Source: JBJXGF01 sp046153015 | GTDB taxonomy: Bacteria; Actinomycetota; Acidimicrobiia; Acidimicrobiales; CAIXPF01 | NCBI GenBank assembly: GCA_046153015.1 | Contig: JBJXGF010000075.1 | Location: 1 to 32,229 of the forward strand | Direction: 5' to 3' | Length of the DNA stretch: 32,229 nt | Made by a program: the position numbers and the translations under genes | In this document: piece after piece, positions 1 through 7,503 of the stretch | Layout: every line of letters begins with the position of its first letter | Numbering within the stretch: position 1 is the stretch's first letter | Notes under the pieces: generated by a model | What the model saw: the letters and a program-made list of their open reading frames with translations, nothing else | The model's database searches: none | Told to the model about the DNA's origin: nothing

Positions 1-5
1 GACAC

Positions 6-148
6 CGATTCGTTGCGACGAACGCCACCGCCCGAGATCGCCGACCTGCGAACCGCCGGAACCATCGCCTGACCAGGCCAGCCCCCGGCCCGGCCCTTCC
101 CGCGGCGGGAGCCGACCGAGCCGACCCCGAATCCGTCGCAACGAATCG
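6..148. repeat. 15-bp perfect inverted repeat, arms 143 bp end to end
   Basis: The arm at 6-20 (CGATTCGTTGCGACG) is the exact reverse complement of 134-148. The 9-mer ACCGATTCG also occurs directly at 4-12 and 151-159. The 113 bp between the arms contain no convincing gene. Frame 1 from the window edge stays open to a TGA at 70-72, which could be the tail of a plus-strand gene cut by the edge. The pair could be two operators of one regulator or the ends of a small MITE-like element. The arms are certain; the role is inference. Confidence 0.6.
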
Positions 149-159
149 ATACCGATTCG
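142..159. promoter_or_regulatory. Palindromic site CGAATCG-ATAC-CGATTCG, possible operator
   Basis: Two perfect 7-bp arms are separated by 4 bp, overlapping the right arm of the larger inverted repeat. The size and symmetry resemble TetR-type operators, but no regulator gene is visible. It lies 18 bp past the end of the minus-strand YbaK/EbsC-like gene, so it more likely serves something to the left of the window or a mobile repeat. Confidence 0.3.
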
Positions 160-177
160 GCGCGAACGCGACGGATC

Positions 178-681
178 TCAGGCGTCGAGGGCCAGCCCCT
201 CGACCACCTCGACCGCGGGGAGCTTCAGCAGCTCGCCCGGGTCGCAGCCGAGCTTGGTCGAGCGGCTGCCGCCGCCGAGCCACACCCGCCGGCGGGTCAG
301 CACGCGGGCGTCGATCCAGACGGGGATCCCGTCGGGGAGCCCGAAGGCGGTCACGCCCCCGATCAGCATCCCGGTCAACGCCTTCGTGTCCTGCGCCGAC
401 GCGAACGACGCCTTGCGCACCCCCAGCTTGGCCCGCACCGCCTTGTTCACGTCGAGCCGGGTCGTGGCGAGCACCACGCACGCGGCGTACACCGGCGGCG
501 ACGACTTGCCGATCACCAGGATCGTGTTCGCCGAATCCTCGGGCAGGATGCCGTAGGCCTCGCAGAACCGGGCGGTGTCGGCGAGGTCGGGGTCGCAGTC
601 CATCAGCTCGTGATCCACGCCGAGCTCGGCCAGCTGCGCCCGCATCCTCGCCTCGGCGGGCTCGACGCTCGCGTCGCTCAC
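178..681 (-). CDS. YbaK/EbsC-type aminoacyl-tRNA deacylase-like protein
   Basis: This 167-residue protein matches the YbaK/EbsC/ProX editing fold, whose members hydrolyse mischarged aminoacyl-tRNAs in the cytoplasm. The recognisable parts are the strand around residues 50-58, VLATTRLDVNKAV at about 70-82, and the GGVTAFGLP loop at 108-116. The position that is the catalytic lysine in YbaK (K-T-L/I) reads N52-T-I here, so editing activity is uncertain. The GTG start overlaps the stop of the upstream thioesterase gene as GTGA, indicating translational coupling. A second, more canonical YbaK lies at 18629-19114. Family assignment is firm; substrate is unknown. Confidence 0.8.
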   Translation of the reverse strand: MSDASVEPAEARMRAQLAELGVDHELMDCDPDLADTARFCEAYGILPEDSANTILVIGKSSPPVYAACVVLATTRLDVNKAVRAKLGVRKASFASAQDTKALTGMLIGGVTAFGLPDGIPVWIDARVLTRRRVWLGGGSRSTKLGCDPGELLKLPAVEVVEGLALDA

Positions 682-1574
682 GGCTGCCCCTCCGGGGCCA
701 CCAGCGTCAGCGCCACCCGCTCCTCGCCGGGCGGCGCCGGCACGATGGCCGCGAGCTGACGGGACTGCGCCAGCAGGCGCCCGCAGGGCGACCAGATCTC
801 ACCGCTCTCCTCGAGGAAGCCCTCCCGGGAGGTGTCGGTGGCGAACACCGCCATGCAGTAGTCGGCGGGATCCAGCGCGGCCAGCGCCGCGAGGTCGCGG
901 AAGTGCACGGTGAGCTCCATCGTCGGCACCCGCAGCGGCGGCGGCGCCGCCTGGGCGAGGATCGGCGGCATCCACCCGTCGGCCATCGCCGCCAGCAGCA
1001 GCGGATCGTACGCCCGGCGCTCCGAGAGCCGCAGCCACCCGCCGCCCTCGACCCGGCCCCCACCGCCGCCGCCCCCTCCGCCCCCGCCGAGCACCCGCTC
1101 GACCCCGACCGCCCACCGTGTGTCCCAGCGCCGCCGGATCGGGAACTCCTCGCCGCCGCGCCCTTCGGCCAGGAGGCGGTGGCAGCGCTCGGGAGGCGGC
1201 AGGCTCGGCGCGGCCAGCCCCGCGAACTCCTCGACGGGCGGGCGCGGCGCGGCGAACGCGGCCATCGCCAGCGTGGTCAGGCGGCCCTCCTGCACGCCCC
1301 GGCACGTGACGAACGACACGCCCCGGCCGGCCTTTTCCACCTGGGCGTGCACCTCGGCGGGGCCGACGCGGGGCGGGGCCACGTAGTGCACGGTCAGCGT
1401 GCGCGGCGCCCGGCTCGGGTCGGCCACCGCGGCGGCGCACCCGGCGAGCATCACCGCGGCCACGATCCCGCCGTTCGGGCCGGCGGCCACCCGCCACTCG
1501 TCGCTCCATGCCATGCTCCAACGGCCAGGGCCGGCCGGGGTGAGCTCGGTGTCGCGATCGAAGACGGTCGTCAC
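678..1574 (-). CDS. Acyl-CoA thioesterase family protein (double hotdog)
   Basis: This 298-residue protein resembles the TesB-like/4HBT_3 double-hotdog thioesterases that hydrolyse acyl-CoA to free acid and CoA. The first hotdog includes GPNGGIVAAVML (about 33-44) and the TLTVHYVAPP strand. The second includes the aspartate-containing helix AYDPLLLAAMADGW and the strand MELTVHF. The linker between them contains 11 consecutive glycines written with mixed codons (1061-1093), followed by a further GGG. It starts at GTG 1574 with no Shine-Dalgarno, 9 nt after a -10-like TAGGGT, so the mRNA may be leaderless. It is coupled to the YbaK/EbsC-like gene and divergent from an acyl-CoA racemase, fitting fatty or branched acyl-CoA metabolism. 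Confidence 0.8.
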   Translation of the reverse strand: MTTVFDRDTELTPAGPGRWSMAWSDEWRVAAGPNGGIVAAVMLAGCAAAVADPSRAPRTLTVHYVAPPRVGPAEVHAQVEKAGRGVSFVTCRGVQEGRLTTLAMAAFAAPRPPVEEFAGLAAPSLPPPERCHRLLAEGRGGEEFPIRRRWDTRWAVGVERVLGGGGGGGGGGGRVEGGGWLRLSERRAYDPLLLAAMADGWMPPILAQAAPPPLRVPTMELTVHFRDLAALAALDPADYCMAVFATDTSREGFLEESGEIWSPCGRLLAQSRQLAAIVPAPPGEERVALTLVAPEGQP

Positions 1575-1583
1575 GAGCAGCCG

Positions 1584-1589
1584 ACCCTA
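1584..1589 (-). promoter_or_regulatory. Candidate -10 element (TAGGGT) of the thioesterase operon
   Basis: Read on the minus strand, TAGGGT fits the TANNNT pattern and ends 9 nt before the GTG start at 1574, so transcription would begin at or next to the start codon. No convincing -35 hexamer is visible. It is supported mainly by the same arrangement at other genes of the window. Confidence 0.35.
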
Positions 1590-1643
1590 GCCCCCGGCGC
1601 CACAATGGTTCGACAGCAGCGCGCATCGACGGGGGACGTACAC

Positions 1644-2816
1644 ATGGCAGCACCTGCGGCATCCGGCCCGCTCTCGGGGTTCAAGGTGATCGAGCTGGCC
1701 GGCATCGGCCCCGGGCCGATGTGCGCCATGTTGCTGGCCGACATGGGCGCCGAGGTGGTGCGGGTCGACCGCTCCGCGCCGGCCGACCTCGGCATCGCCA
1801 CCGGGCGCCGGTTCGACGTGCTCGGCCGGGGCCGCAAGTCGGTCGCGGTCGATCTGAAGCAGCCCGAGGCGGCAGAGGTGGTGCTGCGCTTGATCGAGCA
1901 GGCCGACGCGCTGGTCGAGGGGTTCCGGCCCGGTGTGATGGAGCGCCTGGGCCTCGGGCCCGACGTGTGCCTGGCCCGCAACCCGCGCCTCGTGTACGGC
2001 CGCATGACCGGCTGGGGCCAGGACGGGCCGCTCGCCCACGCCGCCGGGCACGACATCAACTACATCGCCCTCACCGGCGCCCTGCACGCCATCGGCAACG
2101 ACGGCGGCCCGCCGGTGCCGCCGCTCAACCTGGTCGGCGATTTCGGCGGGGGCGCGCTCTACATGGCCCTCGGGATCTGCGCCGCGCTGCTCGAGACCAG
2201 CCGCTCCGGCCAGGGTCAGGTGATCGACTGCGCCATGACCGAGGGCGCGGCGTCGCTCATGACCGCCATCTACGGGCTGAAGGCGGCCGGGCAGTGGACC
2301 CAGCAGCGCGGCACGAACATGCTCGACACCGGCGCCCACTTCTACGGCACGTACGAGACGAAGGACGGCCGGTGGATCTCGGTCGGCTCGATCGAGCAGA
2401 AGTTCCACGACGAGCTGGTCGACAAGCTCGGCCTCACCGCCGACGACCTCCCCGCCCGCCTCGACCCCGCCGCCTGGCCGAACCACAAGCCGAAGCTCGC
2501 CGCGCTGTTCGCGCAGAAGACCCGGGATGAATGGTGCGAGATCATGGAGGGCTCCGACATCTGCTTCGCGCCGGTGCTCGACATGGACGAGGCCCCCAAC
2601 CACCCCCACAACGTGGCCCGACACGCGTTCGTCGAGGTGGAGGGCGTGATCCAGCCCGGCCCCGCTCCTCGCTTCGAGCGCACCCCCTCGGCCGTGCAGG
2701 GCCCGCCAGCCAGCCCCGGCCAGCACACCGACGAGGTCCTCGCCGCGTGGGGCTTCGACGCGGAGGAGATCGCCAAGCTCCACGCCGCCGAGGCGATCAG
2801 CCAAGCGACGGGCTGA
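1644..2816 (+). CDS. mcr: Alpha-methylacyl-CoA racemase (CaiB/BaiF family III)
   Basis: This 390-residue cytoplasmic enzyme is predicted to interconvert (R)- and (S)-2-methylacyl-CoA so that branched-chain and sterol side-chain acyl-CoAs can enter beta-oxidation. It follows the racemase rather than the CoA-transferase branch. The AGHDINY motif supplies H136 and NLVGDFGGG supplies D166, a constant 10-residue offset from the M. tuberculosis MCR pair H126/D156. The later NMLDTGAHFY and VGSIE motifs, the second with the conserved glutamate, are also present. The ATG at 1644 is preferred because GGGGGA lies just upstream; an in-frame ATG at 1605 would add 13 residues without such a site. It is divergent from the thioesterase operon. 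Confidence 0.85.
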   Translation: MAAPAASGPLSGFKVIELAGIGPGPMCAMLLADMGAEVVRVDRSAPADLGIATGRRFDVLGRGRKSVAVDLKQPEAAEVVLRLIEQADALVEGFRPGVMERLGLGPDVCLARNPRLVYGRMTGWGQDGPLAHAAGHDINYIALTGALHAIGNDGGPPVPPLNLVGDFGGGALYMALGICAALLETSRSGQGQVIDCAMTEGAASLMTAIYGLKAAGQWTQQRGTNMLDTGAHFYGTYETKDGRWISVGSIEQKFHDELVDKLGLTADDLPARLDPAAWPNHKPKLAALFAQKTRDEWCEIMEGSDICFAPVLDMDEAPNHPHNVARHAFVEVEGVIQPGPAPRFERTPSAVQGPPASPGQHTDEVLAAWGFDAEEIAKLHAAEAISQATG

Positions 2817-2964
2817 CCCCCGGCCGCGACTGACCCGCCCACCCCGCCGGCGGGCGAGCGAACCCCGACTTCCCCGGGGAGGCCGTCTCAGAAAGTTGCA
2901 CCGCCAGTACGCTGCGTGGTGCGGTTTGGGCGAGCCGCCCCGAGCAGTCGGGGGAGGTGCGGGA
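2817..2964. other. Intergenic region with two GC palindromes
   Basis: This 148-bp gap lies between the racemase and the cyclic-di-GMP gene. It holds a 12-bp palindrome CCCGCCGGCGGG (2843-2854) and a 10-bp palindrome TCCCCGGGGA (2871-2880). Neither is followed by a T-run, so a classical terminator is not supported. No clear promoter pair was found. A strong ribosome binding site GGGGAGG (2951-2957) precedes the downstream GTG start. Confidence 0.35.
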
Positions 2965-5637
2965 GTGGACGCGGTGAAAGCACACCGGCGGCCGAGCGTG
3001 GCGGCGCTCGTGGTGGCGGCGGGCGCGCTCGTGTGCTTGTCGAGTCTGGGGACGCCTCTGGCCAGCAACGCGCACGCCGTTCAATACGTGTCGGTCTGTG
3101 CACTGGCCGCCCTGGCGTCGATCATCGCCGTGCGGGCGAACCGGCCGCCCAGCGCCCGGCCCTGGCTCTGGCTGGCCGCCGGCCAGGTGTGCTCGGCGTT
3201 GGCGGAGGCGCTGTGGTTCAGCGATCCGAGCCCGGCGTTCCCGGCCACCGCCGACATCGCGTTCATGGCGGTGTACCCCTGCCTCATCGTCGGGTCGGTG
3301 CTGCTGATCCGGTCCCGCCTGCCCGGCAAGGACTGGCCGGCGCTGATCGACACCGCGATCGTGCTCCTGGCGGCCGGGACCGCCGCCGCCACCCTCCTCG
3401 CCACCCCGCTCGGCGCCTACCCCGCGCTCGACGCCGCGCTGCTGGCGTTGGCGGCGCGGCTGGCGTTCGGGCCCGGCGGGCGCCAGAACCCGTCCCTGCA
3501 GCTGCTGGCCGGCGGCTTCCTGTTCTTCGCCCTGCCCGACCTGTGGGACGCCGCCGCCCGCCAGGAGAACGCCGGCGGCCACCTCCAGAACGTCATGTGG
3601 ATGGGCGGCTACCTGCTGATCGCCGCCGCCGCGACCCACCCCTCGATGGCCCGGGCGGGCGACGAGCAGGCCGCGGTCGAGCACGGCCAGCGCCAGCGGC
3701 TGGTGGGCCTCGGGCTCATGGCGGCGCTGCCGGCGCTCACGCTCGTGATCAAGCCCGACCGCGACGGCCGCTTCGACCAGATCGCCGCCGGGCTCGGCAT
3801 GCTGGCGATCGTCGGCCTCGTGATGACCCGGCTGGGGCTCCTGCTCGCCACCGTGCGCAGCCTGTCCAAACGGGAGAGTGAGCGGCAGTTCCTGGCGCTG
3901 GTGGAGCACTCGACCGACGTGGTCGCCATCTTCGGCGCCGACGGCCGGCTGCGCTACGTGAGCCCCTCGATCGAGGGCATGCTCGGCTGCTCGCCCGACG
4001 GCCTCGACCATCGCGGCATCGGCCGGCTGGTGCACCCCGAGGATCGGCCGGTGGTGGACCAGGCGTTCGGCCAGGCGCGGGCCCGGGCCGGCGCCGAGCC
4101 GGTGCTGATCGAGCTGCGCATGCGCCACGCCGACGGCGAGTGGCGCCAGGTGGAGGCGGCGGTCGCCAACCTGCTCGACCAGCCCGACCTGCGCGGCATC
4201 GTGGTCACCGCCCGCGACATCACCGACCGCAAGCAGCTCGAGAGCCGCCTGATCCACCAGGCGTTCCACGACCCGCTCACCGGGCTGGCCAACCGGGCGC
4301 TGCTGCTGGAGCAGCTCGGCGAGGCGCTGCTCGCTCGCGCGCCGGCCCGCGACGCGAGCCGCGAGAACCTGGCGCCCGAGCACCCGGTGGCGGTGCTGTT
4401 CATCGACCTCGACGACTTCAAGACCATCAACGACGTGCTCGGCCACGCCCTCGGCGACCGCCTGCTGGTGGAGCTCGCGCAGCGCCTGCAGGCCTGCGTG
4501 CGGCCCGGCGAGGTGGCCGCCCGCTTCGGGGGCGACGAGTTCGCGGTGCTCCTGGCCGGCCCCCACGAACCCTCCCGGCCGACCGAGCTGGCCGAGGAGC
4601 TGCTGCGCGACCTCGGCGCGGCGGTGCAGATCGGCGACAGCCCGGTGAGCGTGACCGCCAGCGTCGGCATCGTCTACGCCGAACCGGCCTCGACCGCCGA
4701 GATCCTGCTGCGCAACGCCGACATGGCCATGTACGCCGCGAAGGCGCGAGGCAAGGCCCGTTTCGAGGTGTTCGAGCCCGGCATGCACCGGCGGGCGGTG
4801 AACCGCCTCGACGTCAAAGCCCGCCTGGCCCGGGCCATCGGCGCCGGCGAGCTCGAGCTCGTGTACCAGCCGATCGTGGAGCTGGAGACGTACGCCTCGG
4901 TCGGCGTCGAGGCGCTGGTCCGCTGGAACGACCCCACGCTGGGGCTCATCCGCCCGGCCGAGTTCATCCCGATCGCCGAGGAGACCGGGCTCATCATCGA
5001 CCTCGGCCGCTGGGTGGTGGAGACCGCCTGCGCGCAGGGCGTCTCCTGGCAGACGGCGGCCGGCGACGCCCCCTTCGTGAGCGTGAACCTCTCGGCGGTG
5101 CAGCTAAGGGATCGAGCCATCGTCGAGCACGTGGCCGCCGCGCTGTTCAACAGCAGCCTCGACCCGGACCGGCTGGTGCTCGAGCTCACCGAGAGCGCGG
5201 TGATCAACGACCTCAACCTGGCCGCGGCCACGTTCCGCCGCCTGAAGAAGCTCGGCGTCGGGCTGGCCATCGACGATTTCGGCGCCGGCTTCAGCTCGCT
5301 CTCCTACCTGCAGCGCCTCCCGCTCGACGTGGTGAAGATCGACCGCTCGCTGATCAGCCCCCTCGGCCGCTCCCGGCCCGGCGTGGCGCTCGCCGCCGAT
5401 GTGGTGCCCCTCGTGCGCAACCGCGGCGTGAAGGTGGTGGCCGAGGGCATCGAGCGTCCGGCGCAGGTCCAGGCGCTGATCGAGCTCGGCTGCCCATGGG
5501 GCCAGGGCTTCCTCCTCTCCACCGCGGTCCCCGGCGAGCAGGTGCCGGCGCTGTTGGCCGCGCCGCTGACGATCAGGGGCCGGCGGCGCAAGCGCGCCGG
5601 GGCCGGCGCCGGGGTCGGGGCCGCCGCGGTGCGTTGA
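2965..5637 (+). CDS. Membrane-anchored PAS-GGDEF-EAL cyclic-di-GMP turnover protein
   Basis: This 890-residue protein carries about nine or ten hydrophobic segments (roughly residues 10-300), a PAS domain (about 304-424), a GGDEF domain (about 425-605) and an EAL domain (about 617-855). The cyclase signature GGDEF is intact at 522-526. The phosphodiesterase side is intact too: EAL at 649-651, NLSAVQL, ELTES, DDFG at 770-773, VVKID and VVAEGIE. Both making and degrading cyclic di-GMP are therefore possible. The inhibitory I-site, normally RxxD five residues before GGDEF, is RxxE (513-516). The GTG at 2965 is chosen because GGGGAGG lies 7 nt upstream; a longer TTG start at 2896 lacks one. The C-terminus ends in a basic Arg/Ala/Gly tail. 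Confidence 0.88.
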   Translation: MDAVKAHRRPSVAALVVAAGALVCLSSLGTPLASNAHAVQYVSVCALAALASIIAVRANRPPSARPWLWLAAGQVCSALAEALWFSDPSPAFPATADIAFMAVYPCLIVGSVLLIRSRLPGKDWPALIDTAIVLLAAGTAAATLLATPLGAYPALDAALLALAARLAFGPGGRQNPSLQLLAGGFLFFALPDLWDAAARQENAGGHLQNVMWMGGYLLIAAAATHPSMARAGDEQAAVEHGQRQRLVGLGLMAALPALTLVIKPDRDGRFDQIAAGLGMLAIVGLVMTRLGLLLATVRSLSKRESERQFLALVEHSTDVVAIFGADGRLRYVSPSIEGMLGCSPDGLDHRGIGRLVHPEDRPVVDQAFGQARARAGAEPVLIELRMRHADGEWRQVEAAVANLLDQPDLRGIVVTARDITDRKQLESRLIHQAFHDPLTGLANRALLLEQLGEALLARAPARDASRENLAPEHPVAVLFIDLDDFKTINDVLGHALGDRLLVELAQRLQACVRPGEVAARFGGDEFAVLLAGPHEPSRPTELAEELLRDLGAAVQIGDSPVSVTASVGIVYAEPASTAEILLRNADMAMYAAKARGKARFEVFEPGMHRRAVNRLDVKARLARAIGAGELELVYQPIVELETYASVGVEALVRWNDPTLGLIRPAEFIPIAEETGLIIDLGRWVVETACAQGVSWQTAAGDAPFVSVNLSAVQLRDRAIVEHVAAALFNSSLDPDRLVLELTESAVINDLNLAAATFRRLKKLGVGLAIDDFGAGFSSLSYLQRLPLDVVKIDRSLISPLGRSRPGVALAADVVPLVRNRGVKVVAEGIERPAQVQALIELGCPWGQGFLLSTAVPGEQVPALLAAPLTIRGRRRKRAGAGAGVGAAAVR

Positions 5638-5669
5638 CGCGCCCGCTGGGCGCGGCGAAGCTCGGGCCT

Positions 5670-7202
5670 ATGTCCGCCTGGCTGCTGGCCCTCGTGGCGC
5701 TCGGCGCGCTCGGCGCGCTGCTGGGCGCCGTGGCCGTCTACGACGTGCTGCAGCGGCCGCACGCGATCCTGCGCAACTACCCGGTGCTCGGGCACCTGCG
5801 CTTCGTGCTCGAGGCGGTGGGCCCCGAGCTGCGCCAGTACATCGTGACCGACAACGACGAGGAGCGGCCCTTCTCCCGGGACCAGCGGCGCTGGGTGTAC
5901 AGCACCGCGAAGCGCGAGAACGACTACTTCGGCTTCGGCAGCGACAACGATTTCGAGGCGCCCGGCGGCGGCTATGTGATCATCAAGCACGCCGCGTTCC
6001 CGAGCGCGCCCTCCCCCGCCGAGCAGGACCCGCTGCACCCGACTCCGGCGGCCAAGGTGATCGGCTCGTGGCGAGGGCGGGCTCACGCGTTCCGGCCCGG
6101 CTCGATCGTCAACATCTCCGGCATGAGCTTCGGCTCGCTGTCGAGCGCGGCGGTGGAGGCGCTCAACACGGGCGCCCGGCTGGCCGGGTGCCTGCAGAGC
6201 ACCGGCGAGGGCGGCCTGTCCCGCCACCACCAGCACGGGGGCGAGCTGGTGTTCCAGGTCGGCACCGCGTACTTCGGCTGCCGCAACGCAGCGGGCCGTT
6301 TCGATCTCGGGCGGCTGGTGGAGCTGACCGCGGCGAACCCGGTGCGGGCCATCGAGGTCAAGCTCAGCCAGGGCGCCAAGCCCGGCCTTGGCGGGGTCCT
6401 GCCGGGCGCGAAGGTCACGCCCGAGATCGCCGCGGTGCGGGGCGTGCCCGTGGGCCAGAGCGTGCTGAGCCCGCCCCATCACCGGGAGTTCACCGACGTG
6501 GACGGGCTGATCTCGTTCTGCGAGCGCCTGGCCGACGCCACCGGGCTGCCGGTGGGCATCAAGTCGGCGGTGGGCGAGGACGCCTTCTGGCCCGAGCTGG
6601 CGGGGCGCATGGCGGCGCGCCGCGAGGGGCCCGACTTCGTGGTGATCGACGGCGGCGAGGGCGGCACCGGCGCCGGTCCGCTGGTGTTCACCGACCACGT
6701 GGCCCAACCGTTCTTCGTGGGCTTCCCGCGCGTCTACCGCGCCTTCGCGGAGGCCGGCCTGCACGAGCACGTGGGCTTCGCCGGCGCCGGCAAGCTCGGC
6801 TTCCCCGAGGCGGCGCTGCTGGCGTTGGCCCTGGGTTGCGATTGGGTGAACGTCGCGCGCGAAGCGATGCTGGCCATCGGCTGCATACAGGCGCAGCGCT
6901 GCCACACCGGGCGGTGCCCGACGGGGGTCACCGCGCAGAGCCGTTGGCTGGTGCGGGGCCTCGACCCGACGCTCAAGTCGGTGCGCGCCGCCAACTACCT
7001 CATCGCCCTGCGCAAGGAGCTGCTGCGGTTGGCCCACGCCTGCGGCCATGCGCACCCTGCGCTCGTCGGCCTGGATCAGATCGAGTTGCTGGACGGCCGG
7101 TTCAGCGCAACCAGCGCCGTCACGCGGTTCGGCTACGAAGCTGAATGGGGTCTGGCCGCGACTTCGGATCGCCTCGCGCTCGTCAAGTTGATGACCGCGT
7201 AG
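5670..7202 (+). CDS. FMN-binding glutamate synthase-like protein with N-terminal membrane anchor
   Basis: This 510-residue protein contains the FMN/2-oxoglutarate barrel of glutamate synthase without the glutamine amidotransferase domain or the FAD/NAD(P)H subunit. Visible landmarks are INISGMSFGSLS-type sequence near 147-158, KLSQGAKPGLGG (231-242), IDGGEGGTGAGPL (326-338) and the [3Fe-4S] motif C405-x5-C411-x4-C416-PTGV. Residues 1-24 form one hydrophobic helix, so the protein is probably attached to the inner face of the membrane. With no ammonia-producing domain, it may be a redox enzyme of unknown substrate. It begins 32 nt after the cyclic-di-GMP gene; only a weak purine-rich GAAG stands upstream of the ATG. 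Confidence 0.85.
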   Translation: MSAWLLALVALGALGALLGAVAVYDVLQRPHAILRNYPVLGHLRFVLEAVGPELRQYIVTDNDEERPFSRDQRRWVYSTAKRENDYFGFGSDNDFEAPGGGYVIIKHAAFPSAPSPAEQDPLHPTPAAKVIGSWRGRAHAFRPGSIVNISGMSFGSLSSAAVEALNTGARLAGCLQSTGEGGLSRHHQHGGELVFQVGTAYFGCRNAAGRFDLGRLVELTAANPVRAIEVKLSQGAKPGLGGVLPGAKVTPEIAAVRGVPVGQSVLSPPHHREFTDVDGLISFCERLADATGLPVGIKSAVGEDAFWPELAGRMAARREGPDFVVIDGGEGGTGAGPLVFTDHVAQPFFVGFPRVYRAFAEAGLHEHVGFAGAGKLGFPEAALLALALGCDWVNVAREAMLAIGCIQAQRCHTGRCPTGVTAQSRWLVRGLDPTLKSVRAANYLIALRKELLRLAHACGHAHPALVGLDQIELLDGRFSATSAVTRFGYEAEWGLAATSDRLALVKLMTA

Positions 7203-7225
7203 GTCGCGAGGCGGGACGATAGACT

Positions 7226-7239
7226 CCCCGAAATCGGGG
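7226..7239. terminator. Short inverted repeat CCCCGA-AA-TCGGGG, possible weak terminator
   Basis: The element begins 24 nt after the stop of the glutamate-synthase-like gene and can fold as a 5-bp stem with a 4-nt loop. It has no following T-run, so intrinsic termination is doubtful; a protein-binding palindrome is the alternative. Confidence 0.3.
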
Positions 7240-7335
7240 CGCCGAGGGCGGAGCACCGTGTCCCGCATGCCCCGCCCCACACGTCTTGATGGCGGAGCCA
7301 CATCGGCACGAGCTGCACCCGGCGGGCGGCCCGCA

Positions 7336-7352
7336 TGATCAGCGATTGATCA
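7336..7352. promoter_or_regulatory. Twin TGATCA palindromes spaced one helical turn
   Basis: Two identical 6-bp palindromes TGATCA are separated by GCGAT, giving 11 bp centre to centre. This AT-richer patch stands out in GC-rich DNA and could be an operator for a dimeric regulator. No binding protein is identified. Confidence 0.3.
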
Positions 7353-7443
7353 ATGGCGGTACGCATACCTCCTCGGGCGGCGCCGTTCAAACTCCGGACG
7401 TGCGGTTGGAGAACAGACCGGTAGAGTCGGTCAGGCGGAGCTC

Positions 7444-7455
7444 GCCGATATCGGC
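7444..7455. promoter_or_regulatory. 12-bp perfect palindrome GCCGATATCGGC
   Basis: The palindrome lies 49-60 nt upstream of the ATG at 7504 and about 17 nt after a -10-like TAGAGT. If that hexamer is used, the site would sit just inside the transcribed leader and could act as a roadblock operator. Confidence 0.3.
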
Positions 7456-7503
7456 TCGCAGCATGTGGCGGCGGCCACTTACGTGAAGGGACGCGAGGAC
7501 GGC

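Larger units (their letters stand above)
7203..7503. other. 301-bp intergenic region upstream of the epimerase-family gene
   Basis: No gene is supported here. The gap holds three short symmetric elements described separately (7226-7239, 7336-7352, 7444-7455). A TAGAGT hexamer at 7422-7427 fits a -10 pattern without a good -35. GAGGA at 7495-7499 is the likely ribosome binding site of the next gene. This is the least GC-biased stretch of the left half. Confidence 0.5.

Noticed and set aside
1..72. Frame 1 open from the window edge to a TGA, possible end of an upstream gene
   Set aside because: Only 23 codons with no recognisable motif, and the stretch contains one arm of the inverted repeat. 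It cannot be told from chance.
2843..2880. GC palindromes after the racemase gene as an intrinsic terminator
   Set aside because: Neither has a T-run, and short GC palindromes are common in such DNA.
2896..2964. Longer TTG start for the cyclic-di-GMP protein
   Set aside because: It has no ribosome binding site, whereas the GTG at 2965 has GGGGAGG at ideal spacing.
4140..7202. An open frame running from inside the cyclic-di-GMP gene through the glutamate-synthase-like gene, suggesting a large fusion
   Set aside because: The first 510 codons are low-complexity Arg/Pro/Ala translation antiphase to a clear GGDEF-EAL gene. Homology begins at the ATG at 5670.
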